From DTU052 sp050951725 (lineage in GTDB: Bacteria > Bacillota > Syntrophomonadia > Syntrophomonadales > DTU052): a DNA stretch of 64,000 bases. How positions within the stretch are numbered: position 1 is the first letter of the stretch; every line of letters starts with the position of its first letter. A program made the translations under genes and the position numbers. The notes under the pieces were generated by a model. It searched no databases and was not told the origin of the DNA. It saw only the letters and a list, made by a program, of their open reading frames with translations. This document shows positions 54,575-62,403 of this stretch, one piece after another. The stretch spans positions 1,116,001 through 1,180,000 of the forward strand of contig JBMNJO010000001.1 of assembly GCA_050951725.1 (NCBI GenBank), in the 5' to 3' direction.

Positions 54575-56257
54575 CTAGCCCTGAGCTGCCCCTTTTTCGG
54601 CTTCCTCGGCCTTCAATATCTTGCGCATAATTTTCCCGGTACCACTCTTGGGCAACTCATCCCGGAACTCGATAGTGCGCGGGTATTTGTACACCGACAT
54701 CTGTTCCCGGGCCCATTCAATAAGTTCTTTTTCGGTAATCTTGCCCTGCCATTCGGGTTTCAGGATAACAAAGGCTTTGATGTCTTCACCTCGATAATCA
54801 TGAGGCACCCCAATTACGCAGCATTCCGAGATTGCGGGGTGATTGTAAAGGTATTGTTCAACCTCGGCCGGAAATACGCTGTACCCAGAGGATTTGATCA
54901 TTTCCTTGGTCCGGCCACAGATGTAGATATAACCCTCTTCATCCATCTTAACGATATCGCCGGTTTTCATCCAGCCATCTTCCAGGAAGGTTTCGGCAGT
55001 TCCCTCTGGATTGTTCCAGTATCCAATGCCGACACAGGGGGCCTGTTGCCACAATTCTCCTTCCTCTCCCAGAGGAACATCCTTAGACTCATCGGTTAGA
55101 TCAGCTACCCGGATCTGAACTGAACCGATAGGAACACCTATGCTCCCAAGTTTCACTTTTTGCGGCGGGTTGAGAATGGTGCAGGAAATGGTTTCGCTCA
55201 TCCCGTATCCTTCCACCAGATTACAATTGATCAGTTCATTGTATTTTTCCACTACCGCTGGAGGAACCGGTGCTCCACCTGAGGTTACCCAACTAACCGA
55301 CGATATATCGTAGTCCATAAGCTTGGGATGATTGATCACCGCGATATTCATGGTCGTAATGCCATTCCATGCTGTTACCTTGTATCTGTCAAAGGCCATT
55401 AAACAGGTCTCTGCGTCAAACCGGGTTAGTACAACCATCGATCCACCCAGGTAAACACAGGCATTCATGGTGTTTACCATACCGGTTACATGAAATAAGG
55501 GCAGTACCGCGAGCCAGCGGCAGTCTGCGGTCAGATTCCCCAGATTAGGGGAGGATATGGCGTTGGCCATGATGTTCAAATGGGTAATCATAGCACCCTT
55601 CGGATTGCCGGTAGTGCCAGATGTATACTGGAGTAAGGCCACATCGTTTTTTATATCGAGTTCCACCATCTTTTCGATGGGCTCACTCTCGATAAATTCC
55701 TGCCACAGCATGGCATCCCCTAAATCTACACCTTCAGCAACCATTCCCGGAGGAACCGGCAGGGTTGGATTCTCAGGTAGATAATCGGACAAGGAAGTTG
55801 CTACCACACGTTCAACGAGGGGCACCTTGTCCCGAACGCTCTGTAATATTGGTAAGAGGCCGTCCTCCATAATCACGACCTTAGCCCCGGAATCGTTCAA
55901 AACATGGGTCAGTTCTCCACCCTTGTACATGGGACTTCCCGCAATGGTAATCCCGCCCACCGCCATTATCGCATAGTAGCAGATTATGAACTGAGGACAG
56001 TTCTGCAAACCAAGGTATACCCGGTCACCTTTATTGATCCCCAGTTTCTTAAGTCCGCCAGCGGCTTTCCAGACCAGATCTTTGAACTCTTTCCACGTAA
56101 ACTCAGTGCCGTAGAAAACCATAAAGGTCTTGTCCCGAAACCGGAATGCATTGTGATACAGGTGCCATACCAGCGATTCGCGGCCATATTCAAAGGTGTC
56201 CTCCCAGAAATCCGGCCACTGCGACTTCCAGATTCTCTCCATCGGCTTGATTGACAT
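54575..56257 (-). CDS. AMP-dependent acyl-CoA synthetase, sigma-54-type promoter
   Basis: A 560-aa ANL-family acid:CoA ligase. Motifs: phosphate loop LLQYTSGTTGNPKGAMITH (about 186-204), VEGYGMSETISC near 325-336, hinge GWMKTGDIVKMDEEGYIYICGRTKEMIKSSGYSVFPAEVE and the catalytic Lys in LPKSGTGKIMRKIL at the end. The substrate is probably a short- or medium-chain fatty acid by context. AAGGAGG precedes the ATG. It is monocistronic and, like the synthetase at 42-44 kb, has a -24/-12 promoter at 56371-56388. Confidence 0.94.
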   Translation of the reverse strand: MSIKPMERIWKSQWPDFWEDTFEYGRESLVWHLYHNAFRFRDKTFMVFYGTEFTWKEFKDLVWKAAGGLKKLGINKGDRVYLGLQNCPQFIICYYAIMAVGGITIAGSPMYKGGELTHVLNDSGAKVVIMEDGLLPILQSVRDKVPLVERVVATSLSDYLPENPTLPVPPGMVAEGVDLGDAMLWQEFIESEPIEKMVELDIKNDVALLQYTSGTTGNPKGAMITHLNIMANAISSPNLGNLTADCRWLAVLPLFHVTGMVNTMNACVYLGGSMVVLTRFDAETCLMAFDRYKVTAWNGITTMNIAVINHPKLMDYDISSVSWVTSGGAPVPPAVVEKYNELINCNLVEGYGMSETISCTILNPPQKVKLGSIGVPIGSVQIRVADLTDESKDVPLGEEGELWQQAPCVGIGYWNNPEGTAETFLEDGWMKTGDIVKMDEEGYIYICGRTKEMIKSSGYSVFPAEVEQYLYNHPAISECCVIGVPHDYRGEDIKAFVILKPEWQGKITEKELIEWAREQMSVYKYPRTIEFRDELPKSGTGKIMRKILKAEEAEKGAAQG

Positions 56258-56662
56258 ACGCTCTTACCTCCTTACTCATCATTAAATCTGCGTTATGACT
56301 TCAAATTGTCCTACTGGTACGCAAGTACTGGGGGTCTGAATATTCCAATTCGTTTCCCACTTATGAATTAATGCAATATTCATGCCAGCAGACTCTAATG
56401 GTTACCAGGAGAAATGGAGGGCGAGCGAGAATCCGTGTAGCAAAACACCGATTGATTAGGAAATGATTATTGAAAGCGTTAGCCATAGTGTAAAACAGGG
56501 ATGTATTTACGGGATGAACACTGGTGTTCCAAGAATAACGGGTGATAGGTCGGAATACGTTTCCTTGGTGAGGATTCCATCGTCTGGGGCATCCCAGCGG
56601 TAAACCGCGTTTGCGCGTCGAGATAACAAAAACGACAGGATTTAAAACTGGATAAAAATCCG
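56258..56662. other. Intergenic region upstream of the acyl-CoA synthetase
   Basis: 405 bp containing the sigma-54 promoter at 56371-56388. The rest shows no gene, and no obvious enhancer palindrome. Confidence 0.5.
56371..56388 (-). promoter_or_regulatory. Sigma-54 (-24/-12) promoter of the acyl-CoA synthetase
   Basis: Minus-strand CTGGCATGAATATTGCAT matches consensus TGGCACG-N4-TTGCA with one difference; GG and GC are exactly 10 nt apart. It points at the synthetase start at 56257, about 115-130 nt away, the same arrangement as at 43978-43994. Confidence 0.8.
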
Positions 56663-56830
56663 TTACTTTTTCTTTAATTCCTCCAGTATCTGTTGAAGGA
56701 TCTTCTGATTGCTTCTTTTCAGCTGAACAAGCTCATGCAGCCACCGGACGCATTGGACAACAACACCGATAATCAGCAGTAGTATAACTACATTTACTAA
56801 CGTCCAGCCGATCTTTACGATGTCAGGCAT
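56663..56830 (-). CDS. Small single-pass membrane protein
   Basis: A 55-aa gene. AAGGAGGTG lies 7-8 nt before ATG 56830. The protein is a membrane helix (about residues 8-26, WTLVNVVILLLIIGVVVQ) followed by a basic, amphipathic helical tail (LKRSNQKILQQILEELKKK), likely a coiled coil. I do not recognise a family. It lies 90 bp downstream of the 5'-nucleotidase gene on the same strand and may be cotranscribed with it. Confidence 0.75.
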   Translation of the reverse strand: MPDIVKIGWTLVNVVILLLIIGVVVQCVRWLHELVQLKRSNQKILQQILEELKKK

Positions 56831-56920
56831 TATTACACCTCCTTACACTGTCGCGACATGGACAGACTTAAAAGCAGCCGCGGATCCCTATGTTACGCAA
56901 AACTCCTGCCACATATCCCA

Positions 56921-58789
56921 TTACATGTTTACATCAACAAAACGGGTATCACCTTTGAATTCAATCGTCCCCAGAGCTTTGATGCGGTCAATCAGCATAT
57001 CCCGCAGGACTATTCCGGTATTTACCTGCGGACCAGCCTCTTTAAACATTGTATAGCCATCTCCACCTCCGGCCATGAAATCATTAATCACCACCCGGTA
57101 GGGGCTAGCAGCTTCCAAAGGGGTGTTATCTGGTAGGGTTACCCTGGTCACCCTTTTGCCAGCCGGTTGGTTAGCGTCATACCAAACCTTTAGGCCTGAA
57201 AACTGGACTGAACCGAAGGTCTGGTTCATAATCCCGTATTCCAGAACCTGCAGAATCTCTTCCCCGGTCATATCCAGAGTGACCAGGGTGTTATCGAAAG
57301 GAACAATCTCCCAGATCTTTTCCAGCGTGACGTTGCCAGACATCAGATCGGTGCGCACCCCACCTCCATTCAGAAAAGCAATATCGGAAACGGTTGCCTC
57401 CCTGATGACATCGGAGATAAAGGACCCCAGGCTGGAAACCTGGTAACGTTCATGGTGCAGGTCATAAAGATTCTTGCCGATAACTTCGTTCCGGGCTTTC
57501 TGAATCTCAGGGGTGTAACCATCAATGATAGCGGCGATCTCCGGGTCTGGGGTCAGATTCGCGGGTATCAGCTCGGTCACCCTGGTCAGGCTTTTAATAA
57601 CCTGGTCCTGTTCCTGGGAGTAGAGAAGCCTGATACTAGCGGCGGCTCTTCCATTATGCCCAGCCTGCGTTACCGGCACACCGTCAATTTCTCCTTCCAG
57701 TACCAGGTGGGTATGGGCAGTCAGCAGGGCATCAATATCCGGCACTGCTTTCACCAGTTCCACTGCCTCTCCTGTCAAGCCTCCGTCTGACGGCGAGCAG
57801 CCGAGGTGCGAGAGCACAATGATTACCTCCGCTCCCTGCTGACGCATCTCGGGAACCAGGGTCTTAAGAACCTCGGCTGGGTCACGGATTTCCAAGCCTG
57901 CTAGGTGTCCGGGATGGACTATCTCGAGGGTTTCGGTAGTCACAAGTCCAATAATACTCAGTTTTACCCCCTGTCTTTCGATTATTATGTATGGCTCTAT
58001 CCCGTCCGGTTGTTCACCTGTCTGAGTATCAAATAGGTTGGCCGCCAGGAAGGGGAACTCAGCCTGGCCTGCCTGTTCCTGCAGAATCTTATAGCCCCAG
58101 TCAAATTCGTGATTACCTATGGCCATGACATCGAAACCGGTGGCATTCATGGCTGCAATCACCGGCCGCCCCTGCGAAACTGTAGAAAGCAGACTCCCCT
58201 GAAACATATCCCCCCCGCTCAGTATAAGGGTGCCCTGCGGGTTTTTTGCCTGCTGGTCGCGCAGGAATCCCCCCAGTTTGGCAAACCCGGGATCCTTGCC
58301 CGATTCCTCCAAGGCACCATGAAAATCACTGATCCCTAAGACATCCAAAGCCACCACATCACCGGTGGGACCCCATACCAAAGCTGTCCCGGCACTCGGG
58401 TTCCATTCCACCGCACAATCCAGTAATTCCGCGGTTACCCGCAAGGGAATGAGCCACCTGCCCTCTATGTATTGAGGAACCGACTCCAAAGGGACTGGCT
58501 TTTCGTTATCCATCAATGATGAAGCATTAAAAGTAAGCTTATGGCTTGACTTCTCCAGTATCAGTTCTCCGTTGGGGCACTCATAGAAACTGGCACCCAA
58601 GGCCTTAGCCCAAACGTCCCCGGGAACAAGCAGGCGCCCGTTATCATTGACCAGCGATGATGAGGGCAAATTCAGTGGCCTGCCGTTTATAAGAACTCCA
58701 TTTTCCTGGCCAAAGGCGGTGCCACCGGCTAAAGCCAAGACCACAGCCAAGACTGTAATTAAACAGGTTTTCCTTAGCCTTGAAAACAT
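56921..58789 (-). CDS. Secreted 5'-nucleotidase / 2',3'-cyclic phosphodiesterase
   Basis: A 622-aa secreted enzyme. A signal peptide (1-27) is followed by a copper-amine-oxidase N1 stalk module (about 30-140). The metallophosphatase domain then shows the metal ligands: LGISDFHGALE, LSGGDMFQGS, IGNHEFDWG, LSHLGCS and LLTAHTHL. The C-terminal substrate domain has LNGGGVRTDLMSGNVT and INDFMAGGGDGYTMF, typical of UshA/YfkN-like 5'-nucleotidases. It should hydrolyse extracellular nucleotides; adenine deaminase nearby could use the bases released. GGAGGG precedes the ATG. Confidence 0.94.
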   Translation of the reverse strand: MFSRLRKTCLITVLAVVLALAGGTAFGQENGVLINGRPLNLPSSSLVNDNGRLLVPGDVWAKALGASFYECPNGELILEKSSHKLTFNASSLMDNEKPVPLESVPQYIEGRWLIPLRVTAELLDCAVEWNPSAGTALVWGPTGDVVALDVLGISDFHGALEESGKDPGFAKLGGFLRDQQAKNPQGTLILSGGDMFQGSLLSTVSQGRPVIAAMNATGFDVMAIGNHEFDWGYKILQEQAGQAEFPFLAANLFDTQTGEQPDGIEPYIIIERQGVKLSIIGLVTTETLEIVHPGHLAGLEIRDPAEVLKTLVPEMRQQGAEVIIVLSHLGCSPSDGGLTGEAVELVKAVPDIDALLTAHTHLVLEGEIDGVPVTQAGHNGRAAASIRLLYSQEQDQVIKSLTRVTELIPANLTPDPEIAAIIDGYTPEIQKARNEVIGKNLYDLHHERYQVSSLGSFISDVIREATVSDIAFLNGGGVRTDLMSGNVTLEKIWEIVPFDNTLVTLDMTGEEILQVLEYGIMNQTFGSVQFSGLKVWYDANQPAGKRVTRVTLPDNTPLEAASPYRVVINDFMAGGGDGYTMFKEAGPQVNTGIVLRDMLIDRIKALGTIEFKGDTRFVDVNM

Positions 58790-59034
58790 AACCAGGTTCC
58801 CTCCATACTAATTGTTTGTATCCGTTCTTAATTAATAAAAACTGATGCAATAATCTTCACAAGTAGTCGCAAGCAGCGTTGGCGAATACTGGCTATTCAC
58901 CCAATCCCATTTTAGCAAATAATAGATGAGGAAGCATACTTACTTATCCATGATGCTTCATTCCCTAACAAATAAGGCCTAATATTACCCTGTAATGGCA
59001 ATACTAACAACAAAATCGTTTTAGGGGTGATAAC

Positions 59035-59238
59035 ATGGAAATCAGTGGCAGGAATAAGCTTCCAGGCGTCGTCAAGGAGGTTAGACTTGGTGAAGTGGCA
59101 GCAGAAGTGGTAATCGATTCAGGTCCCCACCAAATTGTCGCCACCATAACCCGTGGTTCGGTCGAAAATATGGGACTGAAAGTCGGAGATAACGTAACCG
59201 CACTGATCAAAGCATCTTCCGTCATGGTAATGAAGTAG
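59035..59238 (+). CDS. Molbindin (Mop) molybdate/tungstate-binding protein
   Basis: A 67-aa single-Mop-domain protein (SGRNKLPGVVKEVRLGEVAA, then IVATITRGSVENMGLKVGD and VTALIKASSVMVMK). Molbindins assemble as hexamers that bind several molybdate or tungstate ions and buffer cytoplasmic oxyanion. AGGGGTGATAAC precedes the ATG. A probable Moco/Tuco riboswitch follows 110 bp downstream on the same strand. It is the intact relative of the pseudogene at 50616-50819. Confidence 0.92.
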   Translation: MEISGRNKLPGVVKEVRLGEVAAEVVIDSGPHQIVATITRGSVENMGLKVGDNVTALIKASSVMVMK

Positions 59239-59350
59239 CAGCTGCTGTACCTGGCCTCGTTAAACAAAAAATTTTTTTATGCTAAGCAGGGAAGTGGCTA
59301 TTCGGTACCGAATATAGTAAAAACAGGTTCAAAATTTAACATTTATTTTT

Positions 59351-59442
59351 CTCCGAGCCCTTGTTATCTAAGGCGACAGCTACGATTCTCGGGCCGACAG
59401 GGTGTATCCGGAAACAGGTGCGCCTCCCAATGTGGAAAGGAG
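59351..59442 (+). ncRNA. Probable Moco/Tuco riboswitch
   Basis: The segment starts CTCCGAGCC and ends GCGCCTCCCAATGTGGAAAGGAG, with an internal GGGCCGACAGGGTGTATCCGG; CTCC at the start pairs with GGAG at the end as helix P1. These blocks agree in order and content with the Moco RNA motif (molybdenum/tungsten cofactor riboswitch) as I recall it. It is followed by a small hairpin (GTAACC/GGTTAC near 59468-59487) and a terminator at 59518-59546. No plus-strand gene follows, so its target is missing. Assigned from memory of the consensus; a covariance-model search would decide. Confidence 0.72.
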
Positions 59443-59517
59443 AAGCTGATTAAGACCTGCTATTGCTGTAACCGCATTTGTGGTTACCCGGTAGTTACGT
59501 CATCAAAGCTCGGCTAT

Positions 59518-59546
59518 CCTTTTAGCCGGGCTTTTATTATTTCCCT
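59518..59546 (+). terminator. Terminator downstream of the riboswitch
   Basis: A 9-bp stem GCTCGGCTA/TAGCCGGGC (one wobble pair) followed by TTTTATTATTT. It could be the expression platform of the riboswitch or a plain terminator. Confidence 0.85.
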
Positions 59547-59670
59547 CAGCCGAAAACGATGATCCTTAATAAGGATTTTCAATATCTTTTCCCATTCTTT
59601 TTCTCCCCGCTGGCTCCACCCAGTGGGTTTTTTTTGCGCCCGAACAAGTCTACCCTCAATGAGAAATCTG

Positions 59671-60531
59671 CTAAAGCTCCTGCAGATCCACCGTGGCGAA
59701 TAACGCCTCGTTATCCGCTTCCAAAACCTCAGCGGCTCCCGAATACGTATTCTCCTTCAATTTGATCACCACCACCTTATTGGGTCCGACCAGTCGGAGC
59801 TGCCAGTTGCTGATTGAGTCTTTTCGTTCCGTGAACTGGATCTCCCGGCGCAGGAAACTGCATCCGGCAGCGCCCTCAATCCCCTGGGCAAAAAGCTTCC
59901 CTCCGGATATCTCAGCCCTGACCGCCTCTCCCCGCTTGAGACCCAGGACCTGCAGGGCCCGCGATCCGGTTCTTAGCCCGAGAGCCAGGCCGACATTATT
60001 GATATCCCAGCTCATCCGCCGGGAGGTACTCTCCATGCTGGTAATAGTACGCCATCCCAAGGGCACCTCTGCCAGAGGTACTGCATCATACTGGGGAATA
60101 TACACCTTGATATCCAGAACCGGAGTCCCATTGAGGGCATCCAGGCCTCTGACATAGATGCGATTCCCTTCACGCTTTAAGATTTCAACCACACAGGACC
60201 CAAGGGCCGATGGCCGGAGCGGTGAACGGGTAATATAGATCCCCGGCTGGTTCGGCTCACCGGGAATGGAAACAGTCAAAGGTGGGTTATCGTCACTGAA
60301 CCCGGTCAGCTCCCGCAACTCTTTGCGCCGATGATGGTGGTAGATCACATGCATGTGCGAAAATAATTCCAGTCCAGTTAAGGCCTCGGTCAGGTCTTCG
60401 CGCATATAGATCATACTTTCTCTAGTATAGTCGTAGTTAAAACTGGGTACGTTAAAATCGGACACAACCACCCCCACTGGGCGGATCGCAACCGGTTTAT
60501 CCGGCATGGGTATCACCGTCACACTTATCAA
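59671..60531 (-). CDS. TrmO/TsaA-like protein with extra C-terminal domain
   Basis: A 286-aa protein. Residues about 15-155 form a TsaA/TrmO domain (RPVGVVVSDF, LELFSHMHVIYHHHRR, YITRSPLRPSALGSCVVEIL, VRGLDALNGTPVLDIKVYIPQYD). The remaining 130 residues contain VGLALGLRTGSRALQVLGLKRGEAVRAEI and GAAGCSFLRREIQF, which recall the FmdE/formylmethanofuran dehydrogenase subunit E domain, though the usual CHCCP-like metal motif is not evident. FmdE-type domains occur in molybdenum and tungsten enzyme systems, which fits the neighbouring molbindin and riboswitch. Its methyl-acceptor is therefore unlikely to be only tRNA; this is inference. Confidence 0.75.
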   Translation of the reverse strand: MISVTVIPMPDKPVAIRPVGVVVSDFNVPSFNYDYTRESMIYMREDLTEALTGLELFSHMHVIYHHHRRKELRELTGFSDDNPPLTVSIPGEPNQPGIYITRSPLRPSALGSCVVEILKREGNRIYVRGLDALNGTPVLDIKVYIPQYDAVPLAEVPLGWRTITSMESTSRRMSWDINNVGLALGLRTGSRALQVLGLKRGEAVRAEISGGKLFAQGIEGAAGCSFLRREIQFTERKDSISNWQLRLVGPNKVVVIKLKENTYSGAAEVLEADNEALFATVDLQEL

Positions 60532-60749
60532 CCCCCATACATTCTCTAATTTTTAGCTCATTGGAACTCACACACAAATCCGGTGCATGCCCCGCGTTCG
60601 AAATCGAAAAATAATTTCAGGATTTTAACTCACAAGGCCACCTTCCTAACGACCGGCTGGGGACAACCAGGATCATCACCGTTAAAGCTTATGATTCCAG
60701 AGGGGCAGATATTACGGAGGTCCTTAGGGCGGTGTTGAACCCTGAGGCC

Positions 60750-61511
60750 TCAGCAGCAGTCATTATTTATATACTTCTCCAGTAATCTGCTCGCCAGGAA
60801 CTCCTCCATTTCGTTAACCGTCCCCCTGATCCCGCCGAGAAACAAAAGCTGTCTTTTGATTTCCTTTATTACGAGTTCCTGGTCGAGATTGAACCCAGCA
60901 GTGAAAACCCGTAGGACTTCCCCCACTGTGACCATCTTCCATAACGTAAAGGACGGGGTGTAGGTAAGGGCAAAGGCACAAAGGCTTCCGACTTCCTCCT
61001 CGATACTTCCCTCCCGGCATTCTTCCAGGTCGATCCCGTACACCTTCTCATTTACCACGATAAAATTGCGAAAATTAACATCCCCCATGATAAGCCGTCT
61101 CCCGTTCATTTCCGGCAGGGCGTCATGAAAAGCCTTAAACCAGCAACACAGGTGTGATATTAATCGACGGGTGGAATCGGCCAGAGTGGTGGTTTCTGAC
61201 CCATGAATGTCTTCCAGCCAGCAAAAACGATCCAGTAATAAGGTTCCGTCCAGGTATTCCTCTACAATATAATCATCACCGCTGCCGCAGATTTGGGGAA
61301 CCGGTACGTCTTTGCTGCTCAGGTAACGAAGCATCTCCATCTCCGTGTACATCCTGTCAGGACGAGAATACTTTTTGTACACCAGATATCCTTTTAACTC
61401 CTCCCCGGCCCTTTTGACCAGGAAAACCTCATTCTTTCGGCTGGTAAACTTCTTCTCCACACAGTATCCCAATAAATTCGCCGGACAGATGGAATCGGGG
61501 TCGGCCTGCAT
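60750..61511 (-). CDS. Protein-kinase-like / small-molecule phosphotransferase
   Basis: A 253-aa protein with a shortened eukaryotic-like kinase fold: a catalytic-loop-like LIMGDVNFRNFIVV (GD..N) and GIDLEECREG in place of DFG, plus an N-lobe Lys in LKGYLVYKKYSRP. It resembles RIO/Bud32 and lipopolysaccharide-core kinases, so it may phosphorylate a small molecule, glycan or protein; substrate unknown. ATG 61511 follows GAAGGAG; an upstream in-frame ATG lacks a site. It lies downstream of the ECF transporter genes (61-bp gap) and may be in their operon. Confidence 0.7.
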   Translation of the reverse strand: MQADPDSICPANLLGYCVEKKFTSRKNEVFLVKRAGEELKGYLVYKKYSRPDRMYTEMEMLRYLSSKDVPVPQICGSGDDYIVEEYLDGTLLLDRFCWLEDIHGSETTTLADSTRRLISHLCCWFKAFHDALPEMNGRRLIMGDVNFRNFIVVNEKVYGIDLEECREGSIEEEVGSLCAFALTYTPSFTLWKMVTVGEVLRVFTAGFNLDQELVIKEIKRQLLFLGGIRGTVNEMEEFLASRLLEKYINNDCC

Positions 61512-61572
61512 AAGTAACACTCCTTCAATCACGGGTTCATTTTGATGTGTCGCCCATTTAGCTGTTCGGGTT

Positions 61573-62403
61573 TCAGCGGAATATAAGGCAGAAGGCCAGA
61601 AAAGCACAAGGGACCAGGATGATAGCTATCTTGTCGTACCTGGATAAGACCTGGTAATACATATAGCTTCTCGTAGGGTAGAGGCCAAAGGCACGGCTCT
61701 CCATCGAGATGGTCAGGGAATCCACCTTGCTTAACGCCGATATAACCAGGGGCACAAAAAGGTATCTGACCATTCTCAACAGCTGGCGTGGGGACAATCC
61801 TTCCAGTTCAATACCCTTGGCCATCTGGGCATTTTTCACCTGCTCGAGTTCCAGTTGAAAAACGGGAATAAAGCGCAAGGCCGTAATAAGCATAAAGCCG
61901 AATCGGTATGGCAGTCCCAACTGCATTAGTGAATACGCCAGGCGGTTCGGGTCGGTGATGGCCACAAACAGATAACTGGAACCGATAATGTTTACAAACC
62001 GCAGCATTATGTTCAAGCCCCCAAAGAGCCCTTCTGACCATACCGCCAGGTTAATCCCTCCCAGGTTATACTGCCAAAGCAAAACGCCTTCTCTCACAGC
62101 AAGGACCTGGATCAGGAAAATCATCACGCCAAAGATGAGAATAAAGCGGAGCTTACGGATAAAAAAGGCCAAACCCAGCCCCGCCAGGGCGTAACAGACC
62201 AGCAGGGAAAGTAAAAGAACGGTCTCCCCGATGCAGGAGGTGACGGTAAAAACCGTTAAGCTGAAGCAGATAAGCCAGACCAGTTTGACCAGGGGGTGAA
62301 CACGGTGCAGCGGGGACTCTTTTTCTACATAGGTCAGTCCCGGAAAGAATCCCTTTGTCAGCAAAGGTGTTCGGTTTTGAACACGGTTATGATAAGATTC
62401 CAT
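61573..62403 (-). CDS. ecfT: ECF transporter transmembrane subunit EcfT
   Basis: A 276-aa EcfT protein with five or so membrane helices and the two coupling-helix motifs Ala-x-Gly/Arg-type: AQMAKGIELEGL and SMESRAFGLYPT. EcfT links the substrate-binding S component to the two ATPases of energy-coupling-factor transporters for vitamins, cobalt or nickel. Its start overlaps the end of the ATPase gene by 17 bp, so the two are coupled. No S component lies inside the window; it may be upstream of 63949. Confidence 0.9.
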   Translation of the reverse strand: MESYHNRVQNRTPLLTKGFFPGLTYVEKESPLHRVHPLVKLVWLICFSLTVFTVTSCIGETVLLLSLLVCYALAGLGLAFFIRKLRFILIFGVMIFLIQVLAVREGVLLWQYNLGGINLAVWSEGLFGGLNIMLRFVNIIGSSYLFVAITDPNRLAYSLMQLGLPYRFGFMLITALRFIPVFQLELEQVKNAQMAKGIELEGLSPRQLLRMVRYLFVPLVISALSKVDSLTISMESRAFGLYPTRSYMYYQVLSRYDKIAIILVPCAFLAFCLIFR

